64,000 nt of DNA, taken from positions 25,260 through 89,259 of the forward strand of contig JBIIDH010000002.1 in NCBI GenBank assembly GCA_044238435.1, in the 5' to 3' direction. Source of the DNA: VFMC01 sp044238435. Its GTDB lineage: Bacteria; Actinomycetota; Acidimicrobiia; Acidimicrobiales; Ilumatobacteraceae. The notes under the pieces were generated by a model. That model did no database searches. It was not told the DNA's origin and saw only the letters and a program-made list of their open reading frames with translations. Positions 22,983 through 33,490 of this stretch are shown piece after piece (position 1 is the stretch's first letter; each line of letters begins with the position of its first letter). Position numbers and translations under genes: made by a program.

Positions 22983-25619
22983 GTGACCGAACTGGCCGAT
23001 CCCACCGCACCTCCCACGACCGTCGACCTCGTCGTCAACGGCACGCCGGTGTCGGTACGCGCCGACCATCCGCACCTGTTGGCTGCGCTGCGCGACGAAC
23101 TCGACATCACCTCGCCGAAGGACGGCTGCTCGCCGAGCGGACAGTGCGGCTGTTGCACCGTCCACATCGACGGCAAGGCCGTGGTCAGTTGCCAGACGTC
23201 GCTCGCCAAGGCGGCCGGCAAGCAGGTGCTCACCCTCGAAGGTGTCGAGCCGACCGAGCGCAAGGCGTTCGCCGATGCGTTCGCCGCCTGCGGTGGCCTG
23301 CAGTGCGGGTTCTGCATCCCGGGCATCGTCATGCGGGCCAAGGCCCAGATCGACAAGAAGGGCGCGGCGCTCGAGCGCAGCGACATGGCCCGCCACCTCG
23401 GCGCGCACCTCTGCCGCTGCACCGGCTACGTGAAGGTGCTCGACGCCATCGAAGCCGTCGCCCAGGGCACCGCCTGCGCGCCGGCCCTGTCGGGCGAGGT
23501 GGGTGGCGACGGCGCCAAGTACGAGGCCGCCGAACTCGCCCTCGGCGACCGCGGCTACATCGACGACATGCGCGTGCCCGGCACGCTGCACGCGGCGCTG
23601 CGTCTCACCGACCACACCCGCGCCGACATCGTGGCCGTCCACACCGAGGCCGCGCTCGCCGCGCCCGGTGTGCACGCCGTGTTCACCGCCGCCGACATCC
23701 CCGGCGAGGTGTACGTCGGTCTCATCCACAAGGACTGGCCGGTGATGATCGGCGTCGGCCAGCGCACCAGTTACGCGGGCGACGTGCTGGCGGTGGTGGT
23801 GGCCGACACCCGCGAGCAGGCCCGTGCCGCGGCGAAACTCGTCACCGTCGACTACACGGTGCACCAGCCCGTCACCGACGCCGTCGCCGCGCTCGAACCC
23901 GGTGCGCCGGTGGCGGTGTGGAACACGCCCAGCAATGTGCTGAGCACCAGCGAGTACGCCCGTGGCGACGTCGATGCGGCGCTGGCCGCCTCCATGCACA
24001 CCGTGCACCAGGTGTTCCAGACCCAGCGCATCGAGCATGCGTTCCTCGAACCCGAGAGCACGCTGGCCGTGCCCGCCACCCGTCCCGACGGCAGCCGCCA
24101 CCTGCAGGTGTACTCGGGTGGTCAGGGCGTGTGGGACGACCGCAACGACATCGCCCGCATGCTTGCCGTGGGCAACGAGGCGGTCACCGTCACCCTCGTC
24201 TCCAACGGCGGTGCGTTCGGTGGCAAGGAAGACATGAGCAACCAGGCGCACGCCTCGCTGGCCGCCTGGCTGCTCGACCGGCCGGTGAAGTGCACGCTCT
24301 CGCGTGAAGAGAGCCTCATCATGCACGCCAAGCGTCATCCCATCCGGCTCGAGTACTGGGCCGGCTGCGACGCCGACGGACGCCTCACTGCGCTGCGCGT
24401 GCGCGCCATCGGCGACAGCGGTGCCTACGCCAGCGTGGGCATGAAGGTGCTCGAGCGTGCTGCCGGCCACGCCAGCGGCCCGTATCGCGTGCCCACCATC
24501 GATGTGCACTCGGTCGCCGTGCGCACCAACAACCCGGTGTGCGGTGCATTCCGCGGCTTCGGTGCCAACCAGGCGCAGTTCGCGATGGAGGGTGTGCTCG
24601 ACCGGTTGGCCGAACAGGTGGGCATCAGCGGGTGGGAGATCCGCAAGCGCAACGTCATCCACCCCGGCGAGGTGTGGGGCCCCGGCCAGATCATGGACGA
24701 CGGCTGTGGCGGCGCCGAGGCGTGCCTCGACGCGGTGAAGCCGATGTACGACGAGGCACGCGCCGCCGGCTATGCGGTGGGCCTCGGCCTCGGCCTGAAG
24801 AACAGCGGTCTCGGCAACGGCTTCCGCGAGGTGTGCCGGGCGGTCGTGCGCTTCCGCGAGCCCGAGGGCGACGGCCCCGGCACGGTTGAGGTGCGCCACG
24901 CGTGGACCGAGATGGGCCAGGGCGTGCACACCGTGGCGCTGCAGGTTGCGGCCGGCGAGTTGGGTATCGACCCGAACCGCATCGAGGTCATCGTCGACAC
25001 CACTCGCGAACTCGGCTTCGGCCAGACCACCGGTTCTCGCGGCACGCTGATGGCGGCCGGCTCGGTGCAGAAGGCGTGCGCGGCTGCACTGGCCGACGGC
25101 TGCCGCCCCGAGGTCGACTACGTGGGCGAGCACATCGTCGACTGGACGCACCACCTCGGCGACCCCGAGCACCCGAACCCCACCATCCACGCGGCCTTCG
25201 GTTACGCCGCGCAGCTGGTGCTGGTCGACCGCGCCACCGGCGGCATCGCCAAGGTGGTGGCCATCCACGACGTGGGCAAGGCGGTGAACCCGCAGCTGTG
25301 TGTCGGCCAGATCGAGGGCAGCGTGCACATGGGCCTGGGGTATGCGCTCAGCGAAGACTTCCCGTCCGACCCCGAGACCGGCTTCCCCACCAACATGACG
25401 CTGCGGTCGCTCGGCATCCTGCGCGCCAAGAACGTGCCGCCCATCGAGGTGCACCTCGTCGAGGTGCCCCAGCCGCGCTCGCCCTATGGCATCAAGGGCG
25501 TCGGCGAGATCGGCCTGGTTCCCACCGCGCCTGCGGTGGCGGCGGCGTTGCACGAACTCGACGGCGAGTGGCGCAGCGTGCTGCCGATGCGCCGCGGCAC
25601 CACCTCGCCAGACGACTGA
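22983..25619 (+). CDS. Molybdenum hydroxylase, fused 2Fe-2S/Mo subunit (selenium-dependent XDH type)
   Basis: 878 residues. Two [2Fe-2S] sites: C49/C55/C58 and C70, then C108/C111/C144/C146. After about residue 175 comes the large molybdopterin domain with GGAFGGKEDMSNQ, AFRGFGANQ, QTTGSRGT and the catalytic-Glu segment GVGEIGLVPTAPA. Fusion of the iron-sulfur and molybdopterin parts without an FAD subunit, together with the FGGKEDM block, is typical of XdhD and the so-called selenium-dependent xanthine dehydrogenases. Substrate is probably a purine or other N-heterocycle, but unproven. GTG start 13 nt after the previous stop; no FAD subunit gene adjoins it, so the electron acceptor is unknown. 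Confidence 0.85.
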   Translation: MTELADPTAPPTTVDLVVNGTPVSVRADHPHLLAALRDELDITSPKDGCSPSGQCGCCTVHIDGKAVVSCQTSLAKAAGKQVLTLEGVEPTERKAFADAFAACGGLQCGFCIPGIVMRAKAQIDKKGAALERSDMARHLGAHLCRCTGYVKVLDAIEAVAQGTACAPALSGEVGGDGAKYEAAELALGDRGYIDDMRVPGTLHAALRLTDHTRADIVAVHTEAALAAPGVHAVFTAADIPGEVYVGLIHKDWPVMIGVGQRTSYAGDVLAVVVADTREQARAAAKLVTVDYTVHQPVTDAVAALEPGAPVAVWNTPSNVLSTSEYARGDVDAALAASMHTVHQVFQTQRIEHAFLEPESTLAVPATRPDGSRHLQVYSGGQGVWDDRNDIARMLAVGNEAVTVTLVSNGGAFGGKEDMSNQAHASLAAWLLDRPVKCTLSREESLIMHAKRHPIRLEYWAGCDADGRLTALRVRAIGDSGAYASVGMKVLERAAGHASGPYRVPTIDVHSVAVRTNNPVCGAFRGFGANQAQFAMEGVLDRLAEQVGISGWEIRKRNVIHPGEVWGPGQIMDDGCGGAEACLDAVKPMYDEARAAGYAVGLGLGLKNSGLGNGFREVCRAVVRFREPEGDGPGTVEVRHAWTEMGQGVHTVALQVAAGELGIDPNRIEVIVDTTRELGFGQTTGSRGTLMAAGSVQKACAAALADGCRPEVDYVGEHIVDWTHHLGDPEHPNPTIHAAFGYAAQLVLVDRATGGIAKVVAIHDVGKAVNPQLCVGQIEGSVHMGLGYALSEDFPSDPETGFPTNMTLRSLGILRAKNVPPIEVHLVEVPQPRSPYGIKGVGEIGLVPTAPAVAAALHELDGEWRSVLPMRRGTTSPDD

Positions 25620-25653
25620 CCCGTCGTCGATGGGTGGCTGATACCGTCCGGCT

Positions 25654-26910
25654 GTGGGTGACGACGCCGCGGTGACACCAGACGCGATACGCGCCGAGGT
25701 GCGGGCCTGGGTGGCCGCGAACTGGCACCCCGACCTGGCGTTGCTCGACTGGCGTGAACGATTGCTCACCAGCGGGTGGGCGGTGCCCTCGTGGCCCGAG
25801 CAATGGTTCGGCCGGGGTCTGCCCGAGTGGAGTGTGCCGCTGGTGCAGGCCGAGATCCTGGGCGCCGGCGCCGTGGGCATCCCGGTGGGCGGTGGCACCG
25901 GCCTCGCTGCGCCCACCATCCTCACCCACGGACCCGACGAGGTGCGCGAACGGTTCCTGCGGCCCATCCTCACCGGGGCCGAGACGTGGTGCCAGTTGTT
26001 CAGCGAGCCGGGCGCGGGCAGCGACCTGGCCGGCCTCAGCACCCGCGCCGAGCGCGATGGCGATGAATGGGTGGTGAACGGGCAGAAGGTGTGGAACACC
26101 AGCGCCCACCACGCCGACTTCGGCATCCTGGTGGCCCGCACCGACTGGGACGCCACCAAGCACCGCGGTCTCACCTACTTCGCCCTGCCGATGCACCAGC
26201 CCGGTGTGGAGGTGCGCCCGTTGCGCCAGATGAACCGGCACAGTTCGTTCAACGAGGTGTTCCTCACCGATGCGCGCATCCCGGCCGAGTTCGTCATCGG
26301 CGCACCCGGCGACGGGTGGAACGTGGCGCTCACCACGCTGGCGTTCGAACGGCGGATGGGCACCCTCGGCCGGCCGCAGTACTCGGCGGCGCCGGGCCGG
26401 GCGCTCGACGAGGCGCGCCACGAGGCCGACGAGTACTACCGCACCTACGCCTGGTACCCGCAGCGTGCGGGTCGGGTCGACCTGGTGCCCGAGCGCGCCG
26501 CGGCCACCGGGCGCAACGTCGACCCACTGGTGCGTCAGCAGATCGCCCGGCTGGTCGAACTGCAGCGCACCGCGCAGTGGACCGCGGCACGGGCCCGGGC
26601 GGCGCTGGCGCTGGGCCGGTCGCCGGGTGCGGAGGGGTCGCTGGCGAAGCTGGCGCTCAGCGGCATCGCCCGCCAGGCCCATCACGTGCACACCCTGCTG
26701 GCCGGCGCCGACGGCATGCTCACCGGCGCCGACAGCCCACTGGGCGGGGTCATCGCCGAGATCCTCGTCAGCACACCCGCGCAGTCCATCGCCGGCGGCA
26801 CCGACGAGATCCAGCACAACATCATCGGCGAGAAGGTGCTGGGCCTGCCGCGCGAACCGTCGGTCGACAACGACCAGCCGTTCCGCACGATCGCCCGCAC
26901 TGCCCGCTGA
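25654..26910 (+). CDS. Acyl-CoA dehydrogenase
   Basis: 418 residues of the FAD acyl-CoA dehydrogenase family: helical N-terminal domain, middle beta domain with QLFSEPGAGSDLAGL and WNTSAHHADFGIL, and C-terminal helical domain with AGGTDEIQHNIIGEKVLGLPRE, the FAD-binding end motif. The family oxidises acyl-CoA to enoyl-CoA; chain length and the catalytic Glu cannot be fixed by eye. GTG start is close to the previous stop (34 nt), so it may be cotranscribed with the hydroxylase. Confidence 0.88.
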   Translation: MGDDAAVTPDAIRAEVRAWVAANWHPDLALLDWRERLLTSGWAVPSWPEQWFGRGLPEWSVPLVQAEILGAGAVGIPVGGGTGLAAPTILTHGPDEVRERFLRPILTGAETWCQLFSEPGAGSDLAGLSTRAERDGDEWVVNGQKVWNTSAHHADFGILVARTDWDATKHRGLTYFALPMHQPGVEVRPLRQMNRHSSFNEVFLTDARIPAEFVIGAPGDGWNVALTTLAFERRMGTLGRPQYSAAPGRALDEARHEADEYYRTYAWYPQRAGRVDLVPERAAATGRNVDPLVRQQIARLVELQRTAQWTAARARAALALGRSPGAEGSLAKLALSGIARQAHHVHTLLAGADGMLTGADSPLGGVIAEILVSTPAQSIAGGTDEIQHNIIGEKVLGLPREPSVDNDQPFRTIARTAR

Positions 26911-26927
26911 CATCCGCTACTGCGGGC
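26902..26927. terminator. Hairpin at the acyl-CoA dehydrogenase stop
   Basis: GCCCGC (26902-26907) pairs with GCGGGC (26922-26927) across the stop codon at 26908-26910. The next gene starts 164 nt downstream and begins the glycan locus, so a transcript boundary here is plausible. Confidence 0.3.
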
Positions 26928-27074
26928 CGAGGGAGTTGGTTCCCGGTGCCCGGGGTGCAGACACCGCGGCTCGATCGGCCGAGTTGATTGCCGGAGCACC
27001 CTGGGTGACGGACGGTCTGTTCTACGCACGGTATGCGCCGTGGGCGATGACCAGGCGACAGAGAGGCCTCCATC

Positions 27075-29132
27075 ATGACGCTAGACACCGGATCGTCGAC
27101 GGAGCGTGAGCCCGACGCGTCTTCCCGGCCGATGGTCGTGGTGAACGGGAAGCTGATCCCCGACCAGCGCGACCCGAATCGTCGCCGTCATCTCGCTCAG
27201 TTCGAACGCCGTGTGACGCCGCCGGTGATCGTCGAGTCGAACTCTCCCGACGCGGCAGCCCTCGCCACCAACGCTTCACCGGCGCGCGTCGAGCACCCAC
27301 CGGTACCGCCGACGGTCGACCCAGAGCACACCACCGAGCCGGTGAACCTTCGCGGGCTCCTACTTCCGTTCGGCCACTACCTGGTCGACTCGCTGATGTG
27401 GGCCATCGCGATCGTGTTCACCCTGTGGATGCGGTACGACTTCGACACTGCACCCATCATGACCTGGGGCGTTGTTCTCATCGTGACCACCGCCTTCACC
27501 CTGCAGGGGGTGTTCGGCGTCACGAGCGGCCTCTACTCGCGGCGTTGGCGATACGGCAGCTTCGACGAGGTGAAGGCGTTGGCCGTGGCGATCTTCCTCA
27601 CCGGCGCCACCCTGATGGTCTCGGTGCTGTCGTGGCGACCGGTGGGCATCCACCGATCGGTGGCGCCCATCGCCATGGCCATCACCCTGAACGGTGCCGT
27701 TGCCGTTCGCTCGGCGTGGCGGCTGCTGAAGGAGAAGCGCACGCGGCCGACGACCGGCTCGCCGATCGTGGTGATCGGCGCCGGCGAGGATTCGTACCGG
27801 ATCGTGGCCGCGCTGCTGGCCAACCCGGAGAGCCCGTACCGACCCGCAGCCCTCCTCGACGACGACCCGTTGAAGGCGAATCTGCGTTGGCAGGGCGTGC
27901 GTGTGGAGGGCACGATCGGCGACCTCGAGGACGTGGTCGTCGACCACGGCGCCCGGACGGTGCTGCTTGCCATTCCGAATGCCTCGGGAGCGCTCGTCCA
28001 GAAGTTGAGCACCGAGTGCTATCGCCTCGACCTCGACCTGCTCGTCCTACCCACCGTCGACGGCCTGTTCGGATCGCCCACGTTGGCCGACATCCGGCCG
28101 GTATCGGAGGTCGACCTGCTCGGTCGGCGTCAGGTCGAGATCGACGACACCGTGGTCACCAACTACATCACCGGTCGCCGCGTGCTCGTCACGGGCGCCG
28201 GCGGCAGCATCGGCAGCGAGTTGTGCCGACAGTTGGCGATGTTCCAGCCGGCCGAATTGATCATGCTCGACCGCGACGAGAGCGGCCTGCACGCCGTGCA
28301 GCTCAGTATCGAGGGCCGGGCGCTGTTGAGTTCGCCCGGACTCGTGCTCGCCGACATCCGCGACCTCGGGCGCATGCACGAGATCTTCCAGGAATACCGC
28401 CCTCACGTGGTGTTCCACGCCGCTGCACTGAAGCACCTCCCGCTGCTCGAGACGGCGCCCGAGGAGGCGTGGAAGACCAATGTGCTCGGCACCCGCAACG
28501 TCCTTGCGGCTGCTGAGGCGAGCGGTGTGGAGCGCTTCGTCAACATCAGCACCGACAAAGCAGCCGATCCGTCGAGCGTGCTGGGGTACTCGAAGCGCAT
28601 CACCGAGCGGATGACCGCGTCCGTTCCCTCGTCGGCCGCAGGAACCTATGTATCGGTGCGGTTCGGCAACGTGCTCGGCTCGCGCGGTTCGGTGCTCACT
28701 GCCTTCCGCGCCCAGGCCGAGACCGGCGGCCCGATCACCGTGACGCATCCCGATGTGACGCGGTACTTCATGACGATTGCAGAAGCCGTTCGACTGACCG
28801 TGTACGCCGGCGCGATCGGGACCGCCGGCGAGGTGATGGTGCTCGACATGGGTGAACCGGTTCGCATCTTCGACGTGGCTGCCCGATTCGCCCGGCTGCA
28901 GACGCCTCCGCTCGGCATCGTGTTCACGGGCCTGCGTCCCGGCGAGAAGATGCACGAAGACCTGATGGGCGAGACCGAGCTGGGCGAACGGCGCGTCCAT
29001 CCCCTGGTCACCCATGTGCAGGTCCCGCCGCTGCCCGGCGAAGCGACGGCGCTGTTCGACGACGCAGCGCTGAAGGCGGGCCGCGATCTGTTGGCTGACA
29101 TGGCGCTGTCGGAGTCGCGCCAGCAGGCGTAG
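27075..29132 (+). CDS. Membrane nucleotide-sugar 4,6-dehydratase (PglF/WbpM/CapD type)
   Basis: 685 residues. A hydrophilic N-terminal tail of about 90 residues is followed by four membrane helices (about 95-215). A first Rossmann-like unit (VVIGAGEDSYRI, about 232) precedes the SDR catalytic domain (VTGAGGSIGSE, about 373; NISTDKAADPSS; GYSKR). This layout defines PglF/WbpM enzymes, which turn UDP-GlcNAc into UDP-4-keto-6-deoxy-GlcNAc. It stands 10 nt before a DegT aminotransferase, the next enzyme of the 4-aminosugar route. Confidence 0.88.
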   Translation: MTLDTGSSTEREPDASSRPMVVVNGKLIPDQRDPNRRRHLAQFERRVTPPVIVESNSPDAAALATNASPARVEHPPVPPTVDPEHTTEPVNLRGLLLPFGHYLVDSLMWAIAIVFTLWMRYDFDTAPIMTWGVVLIVTTAFTLQGVFGVTSGLYSRRWRYGSFDEVKALAVAIFLTGATLMVSVLSWRPVGIHRSVAPIAMAITLNGAVAVRSAWRLLKEKRTRPTTGSPIVVIGAGEDSYRIVAALLANPESPYRPAALLDDDPLKANLRWQGVRVEGTIGDLEDVVVDHGARTVLLAIPNASGALVQKLSTECYRLDLDLLVLPTVDGLFGSPTLADIRPVSEVDLLGRRQVEIDDTVVTNYITGRRVLVTGAGGSIGSELCRQLAMFQPAELIMLDRDESGLHAVQLSIEGRALLSSPGLVLADIRDLGRMHEIFQEYRPHVVFHAAALKHLPLLETAPEEAWKTNVLGTRNVLAAAEASGVERFVNISTDKAADPSSVLGYSKRITERMTASVPSSAAGTYVSVRFGNVLGSRGSVLTAFRAQAETGGPITVTHPDVTRYFMTIAEAVRLTVYAGAIGTAGEVMVLDMGEPVRIFDVAARFARLQTPPLGIVFTGLRPGEKMHEDLMGETELGERRVHPLVTHVQVPPLPGEATALFDDAALKAGRDLLADMALSESRQQA

Positions 29133-29142
29133 GACCGGGTCG

Positions 29143-30302
<1,160 letters not shown>

Positions 30303-30303
<1 letters not shown>

Positions 30304-31616
30304 TGAAGACCGATACCGACGTGATGGACGGCCTACTCGCCCGGCTGGCCGATCGAACGGCCCGCGTCGTGGTGATGGGGCAGGGCTACGTCGGCCTTCC
30401 GGTGGCCATGCGTGCCTCGGCTGTCGGCTTCCCCGTGGTCGGCTTCGAGGTGTCGAACGACCGGGTGAAGGCCCTTCAGGCCGGACAGAGCTATGTGGGT
30501 GATGTGAGCGACGCCGAGCTGCAGGCTGCGCTTGCAGCCGGATACCTGCCCACCACCGATACGGGTGATCTCGCCGGGTTCGACGTGGCGGTGATCAGCG
30601 TCCCCACACCGTTGCACGATGGTCTCCCCGACCTGTCCTTCATCGAGCAGGCGGGCGAGACCCTCGCCCGGTTCCTGCGGCCCGGTTGCTGTGTGATCCT
30701 CGAGAGCACCACCTACCCCGGTACCACCGAGGAACTGCTGGCGCCGATTCTGGAAGCAGGCTCGGGGCTGCGCCGCGGCCAGTACGCGATCGGTTACTCG
30801 CCGGAACGCATCGACCCGGGCAACGCCACCTATGGCCTCGTCAACACGCCGAAGGTCACCAGCGGTGTCGATGCCGCCTCGCTGGCAGCGGTCGACGGAT
30901 TCTTCGCCGCCCTCGTCGATCGCACCGTGCCGGTCGGGTCTCCTGCCGAGGCCGAACTGGTGAAGTTGCTCGAGAACACCTTCCGCCACGTCAACATCGC
31001 CCTGGTGAACGAGTTGGCGATGTTCGCCCGCGAACTGGGGGTCGATGTGTGGCGGGCGATCGATGCTGCGTCGACCAAGCCGTTCGGTTACATGCGGTTC
31101 ACCCCGGGGCCAGGTGTCGGCGGCCACTGCCTGCCGATCGATCCGAGCTACCTCGCCTGGCGCGTGAAGCAGCACCTCGGCCACACCTTCCGGTTCGTCG
31201 AATTGGCCAACGACGTGAACGAGCACATGCCCGACTACGTGCATCGCCGGGTGACCGAGTTGCTGAACCGGCAGCGCAAGAGCGTGAACGGTAGCCGGGT
31301 GCTGCTCCTTGGCCTCGCCTACAAGCGCGGCACCAGCGACTGGCGCGAGAGCCCCAGTGTGGGTGTCGCCGAGCGGCTCGAGGCCAGTGGTGCCGAGGTG
31401 GTGTTCTGCGATCCGTACATCGCCGAGGTGAATGCACAGCACGTTCCGCATCCGCTGGTGCCGTTCATGCCCGAGACCCTCTCGACTGCGGATCTCGTCG
31501 TGGTGCTCGTCGACCACCCCGAGTTCGATCCTGCGGTGATCGCCGAGCACGCCCGGTTGGTGTTCGACACCAAGAACCTGCTGCGGGGACACACCTTCTC
31601 GGGCGAGATCCTCTAG
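30303..31616 (+). CDS. UDP-sugar 6-dehydrogenase (WbpA/WecC family)
   Basis: 437 residues. N-terminal NAD domain (VVMGQGYVGLPVA), middle dimer domain and C-terminal UDP-binding domain (LGLAYKRGTSDWRESP). The catalytic cysteine is C276 in GPGVGGHCLPIDP. It oxidises a UDP-hexose(NAc) at C6 to a uronic acid. The motif set suits UDP-GlcNAc/ManNAc dehydrogenases, though UDP-glucose is not excluded. AAGGAG at 30291-30296 sits 6 nt before the chosen ATG, which overlaps the aminotransferase stop. Confidence 0.87.
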
Positions 31617-31623
31617 AGGGCCA

Positions 31624-33366
31624 ATGACCGCGCTCGACCAGCGGGGTCGCCAGGACAGGGTCGATCCGTTCACGTGGAGTCCGGCGCCCCGCCGCGAGTA
31701 TCTCGTTGCGGCGGCCGTGGCGGTGGCGGTCGTCGGGTTCTACGTGGCCATTGCCGCAGTGCACGGTGCCCTTGGCGCGTCGCGGAACGACGACTGGGCC
31801 TACTTCCGGATCGTCACGCACCTGGCCGACACCGGCGAGTTCCGCCTCGACGGCTGGGTGCAGACGATGTTCATCGGCCAAGCGTTGGTGTCGTTGCCGG
31901 TGATCGCGCTGTTCGGCGAACGGATCCTGCCCCTGCAGCTCCTGGTCGCCGTGTTCGCCGCGGTCGGCCTGTGGGCCACCTACGCCGTGATCCGCCCGTG
32001 GCTCGGTCGGCGTTGGACCGTGCTGGCCGTCGGTTGTGTCGCCGTTGGACCGGTCTACGGCATCGTGTCGGTGTCGTACATGAGCGACGTGCCGTCGTAT
32101 GCGCTCCAGATGCTGACGCTGCTGGCGGGAGTTCGTGCGATGCGAGCGACCCCGGTGCATCTGGGGTGGCTCGCTGCAGCGCTCGCGCTGGGGTTCGTCT
32201 CGTTCAGCATCCGCGAGTACGGCGTGGCCTCGGGTGTGACGGTCGCTGTGTACGCAGTTGTGCACGCCTGGGCGGGTCGGCAACGGGTGCGAACGGTGAC
32301 AGCACTCGCCGCGACCTGGCTCGCCTCGGTGGCAGCGCTCTACCTCTGGCGCAGTGGTCTGCCCAACACCTACCCGACGCCGATCGATCTGTCGCCGACA
32401 GGGCTGCGCAATGCCGCCGATGAACTGTGGCGCAGCGCTCTCACCGTGGGGCTGTTCATCGCGCCGGCGGCGTTCGTCGTGTCGCCGCTCCGACTGCTGC
32501 GCGCAGCACGCGAGCGGATGACACGACGGGTGAAGGTCGCGTTGCTGGTGCTCGGTGTCGCGTTGTTCGCCACGGTCGATGTTCGTGGCCTCGGCCTGGT
32601 CGGCAACCACGCCGACCGCCGCGTCGCGTACTGGCGCACCCTGCCGGGCGAACCTGCACGGGTGCTGCCCGGGCCCGTGTGGATCGTGCTGTTGCTGATC
32701 GGGATCTACTCGACAGCGGTATCGGTGGTGATGGTCAGCCTCCGCGTCGAGGTGTGGCTGCGGCACCGCCGCACCTGGCGCACCGTGCTCGCCTCGACGG
32801 CTGATCGTGGAGCGCATCTCTCGTGGTTGTTCGTCGTGCTCTACGCCGCCCTGCTCGCTGCTGCGGTCGGTCTCACCACCACCGACCTGTTCGACCGCTA
32901 CCTGCTGGTCCTGGTACCGCTCAGTGCGGCGTTGGTGGTGCACGCAGGGCACGCCGAACGCTTGGTCCGCGAGCTGCCCGGTCGTCGCGACGCGGTGGCG
33001 ATGGTCGGGTTGGCCACCCTCGGTCTGGTGGTCGTCGACGGGTCGGCGACGTTCGACGGTGCCAAGTGGCGTCTCGGTGAGGAGGTCGCTGCCCGGACCG
33101 GATGGGAACCCGGGTCGATCGATGCCGGCTACGAGTGGTTCGGCTACCACCAGTCGTCGGATCTCGAACTGCAGAGCGAGGTGACCGGGCCCGTCTTCTG
33201 GCGTGCGCTGTTCGCGCCGCGGCCGATCTGTGCGTCGGGCTCGTTCGCTCCGTCGGACCCGACGGAGGAGCCGGGTGGCACGGTGGTCGCCACCGTCACC
33301 GGAACCGGCCTGTTCGGTGTCGATGTGCGCCTCGTCGCTGTCGCCGGCCCCGACACCTGCCCCTGA
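31624..33366 (+). CDS. GT-C fold membrane glycosyltransferase (GT39/ArnT-like)
   Basis: 580 residues with about 10-12 membrane helices. The first extracytoplasmic loop has N55-D56-D57-W58, the acidic catalytic motif found in polyprenyl-phosphate-sugar GT-C transferases, and FSIREYG appears in a later loop. Such proteins add a sugar from a lipid-phosphate donor on the outer face. A soluble C-terminal tail of about 130 residues follows the last helices. Seven nt downstream of the UDP-sugar dehydrogenase, hence same operon. Confidence 0.7.
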   Translation: MTALDQRGRQDRVDPFTWSPAPRREYLVAAAVAVAVVGFYVAIAAVHGALGASRNDDWAYFRIVTHLADTGEFRLDGWVQTMFIGQALVSLPVIALFGERILPLQLLVAVFAAVGLWATYAVIRPWLGRRWTVLAVGCVAVGPVYGIVSVSYMSDVPSYALQMLTLLAGVRAMRATPVHLGWLAAALALGFVSFSIREYGVASGVTVAVYAVVHAWAGRQRVRTVTALAATWLASVAALYLWRSGLPNTYPTPIDLSPTGLRNAADELWRSALTVGLFIAPAAFVVSPLRLLRAARERMTRRVKVALLVLGVALFATVDVRGLGLVGNHADRRVAYWRTLPGEPARVLPGPVWIVLLLIGIYSTAVSVVMVSLRVEVWLRHRRTWRTVLASTADRGAHLSWLFVVLYAALLAAAVGLTTTDLFDRYLLVLVPLSAALVVHAGHAERLVRELPGRRDAVAMVGLATLGLVVVDGSATFDGAKWRLGEEVAARTGWEPGSIDAGYEWFGYHQSSDLELQSEVTGPVFWRALFAPRPICASGSFAPSDPTEEPGGTVVATVTGTGLFGVDVRLVAVAGPDTCP

Positions 33367-33389
33367 CACCTGGACATGACGCCTGCCCC

Positions 33390-33490
33390 CTGGCGCCCTG
33401 ATCCTGGCCACCGTGTTCCTGGCACCGTGTTCCTGGCCGCCGTGATCCTGGCACCGTGTTCCTGGCGCCCTTGATCCTGGCGCCGGGTCA
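33390..33490. repeat. Short tandem repeat, 14-15 bp unit, about 6.5 copies
   Basis: Units begin CTGGC at 33390, 33404, 33419, 33433, 33448, 33462 and 33477; consensus CTGGC(C)ACCGTGTTC or CTGGC(G)CC(C)TGATC. Two unit forms alternate partly. The array fills the gap between the convergent GT-C gene (ends 33366) and the ABC exporter (stop 33488), and its last unit overlaps that stop codon. Confidence 0.85.

Noticed and set aside
22809..26174. A 1121-codon open frame on the minus strand opposite the molybdenum hydroxylase
   Set aside because: It is the antisense of a clearly coding gene with complete cofactor motifs; the long frame comes from high-GC codon bias. Its translation is His/Ala/Gly-rich with no recognisable domain.
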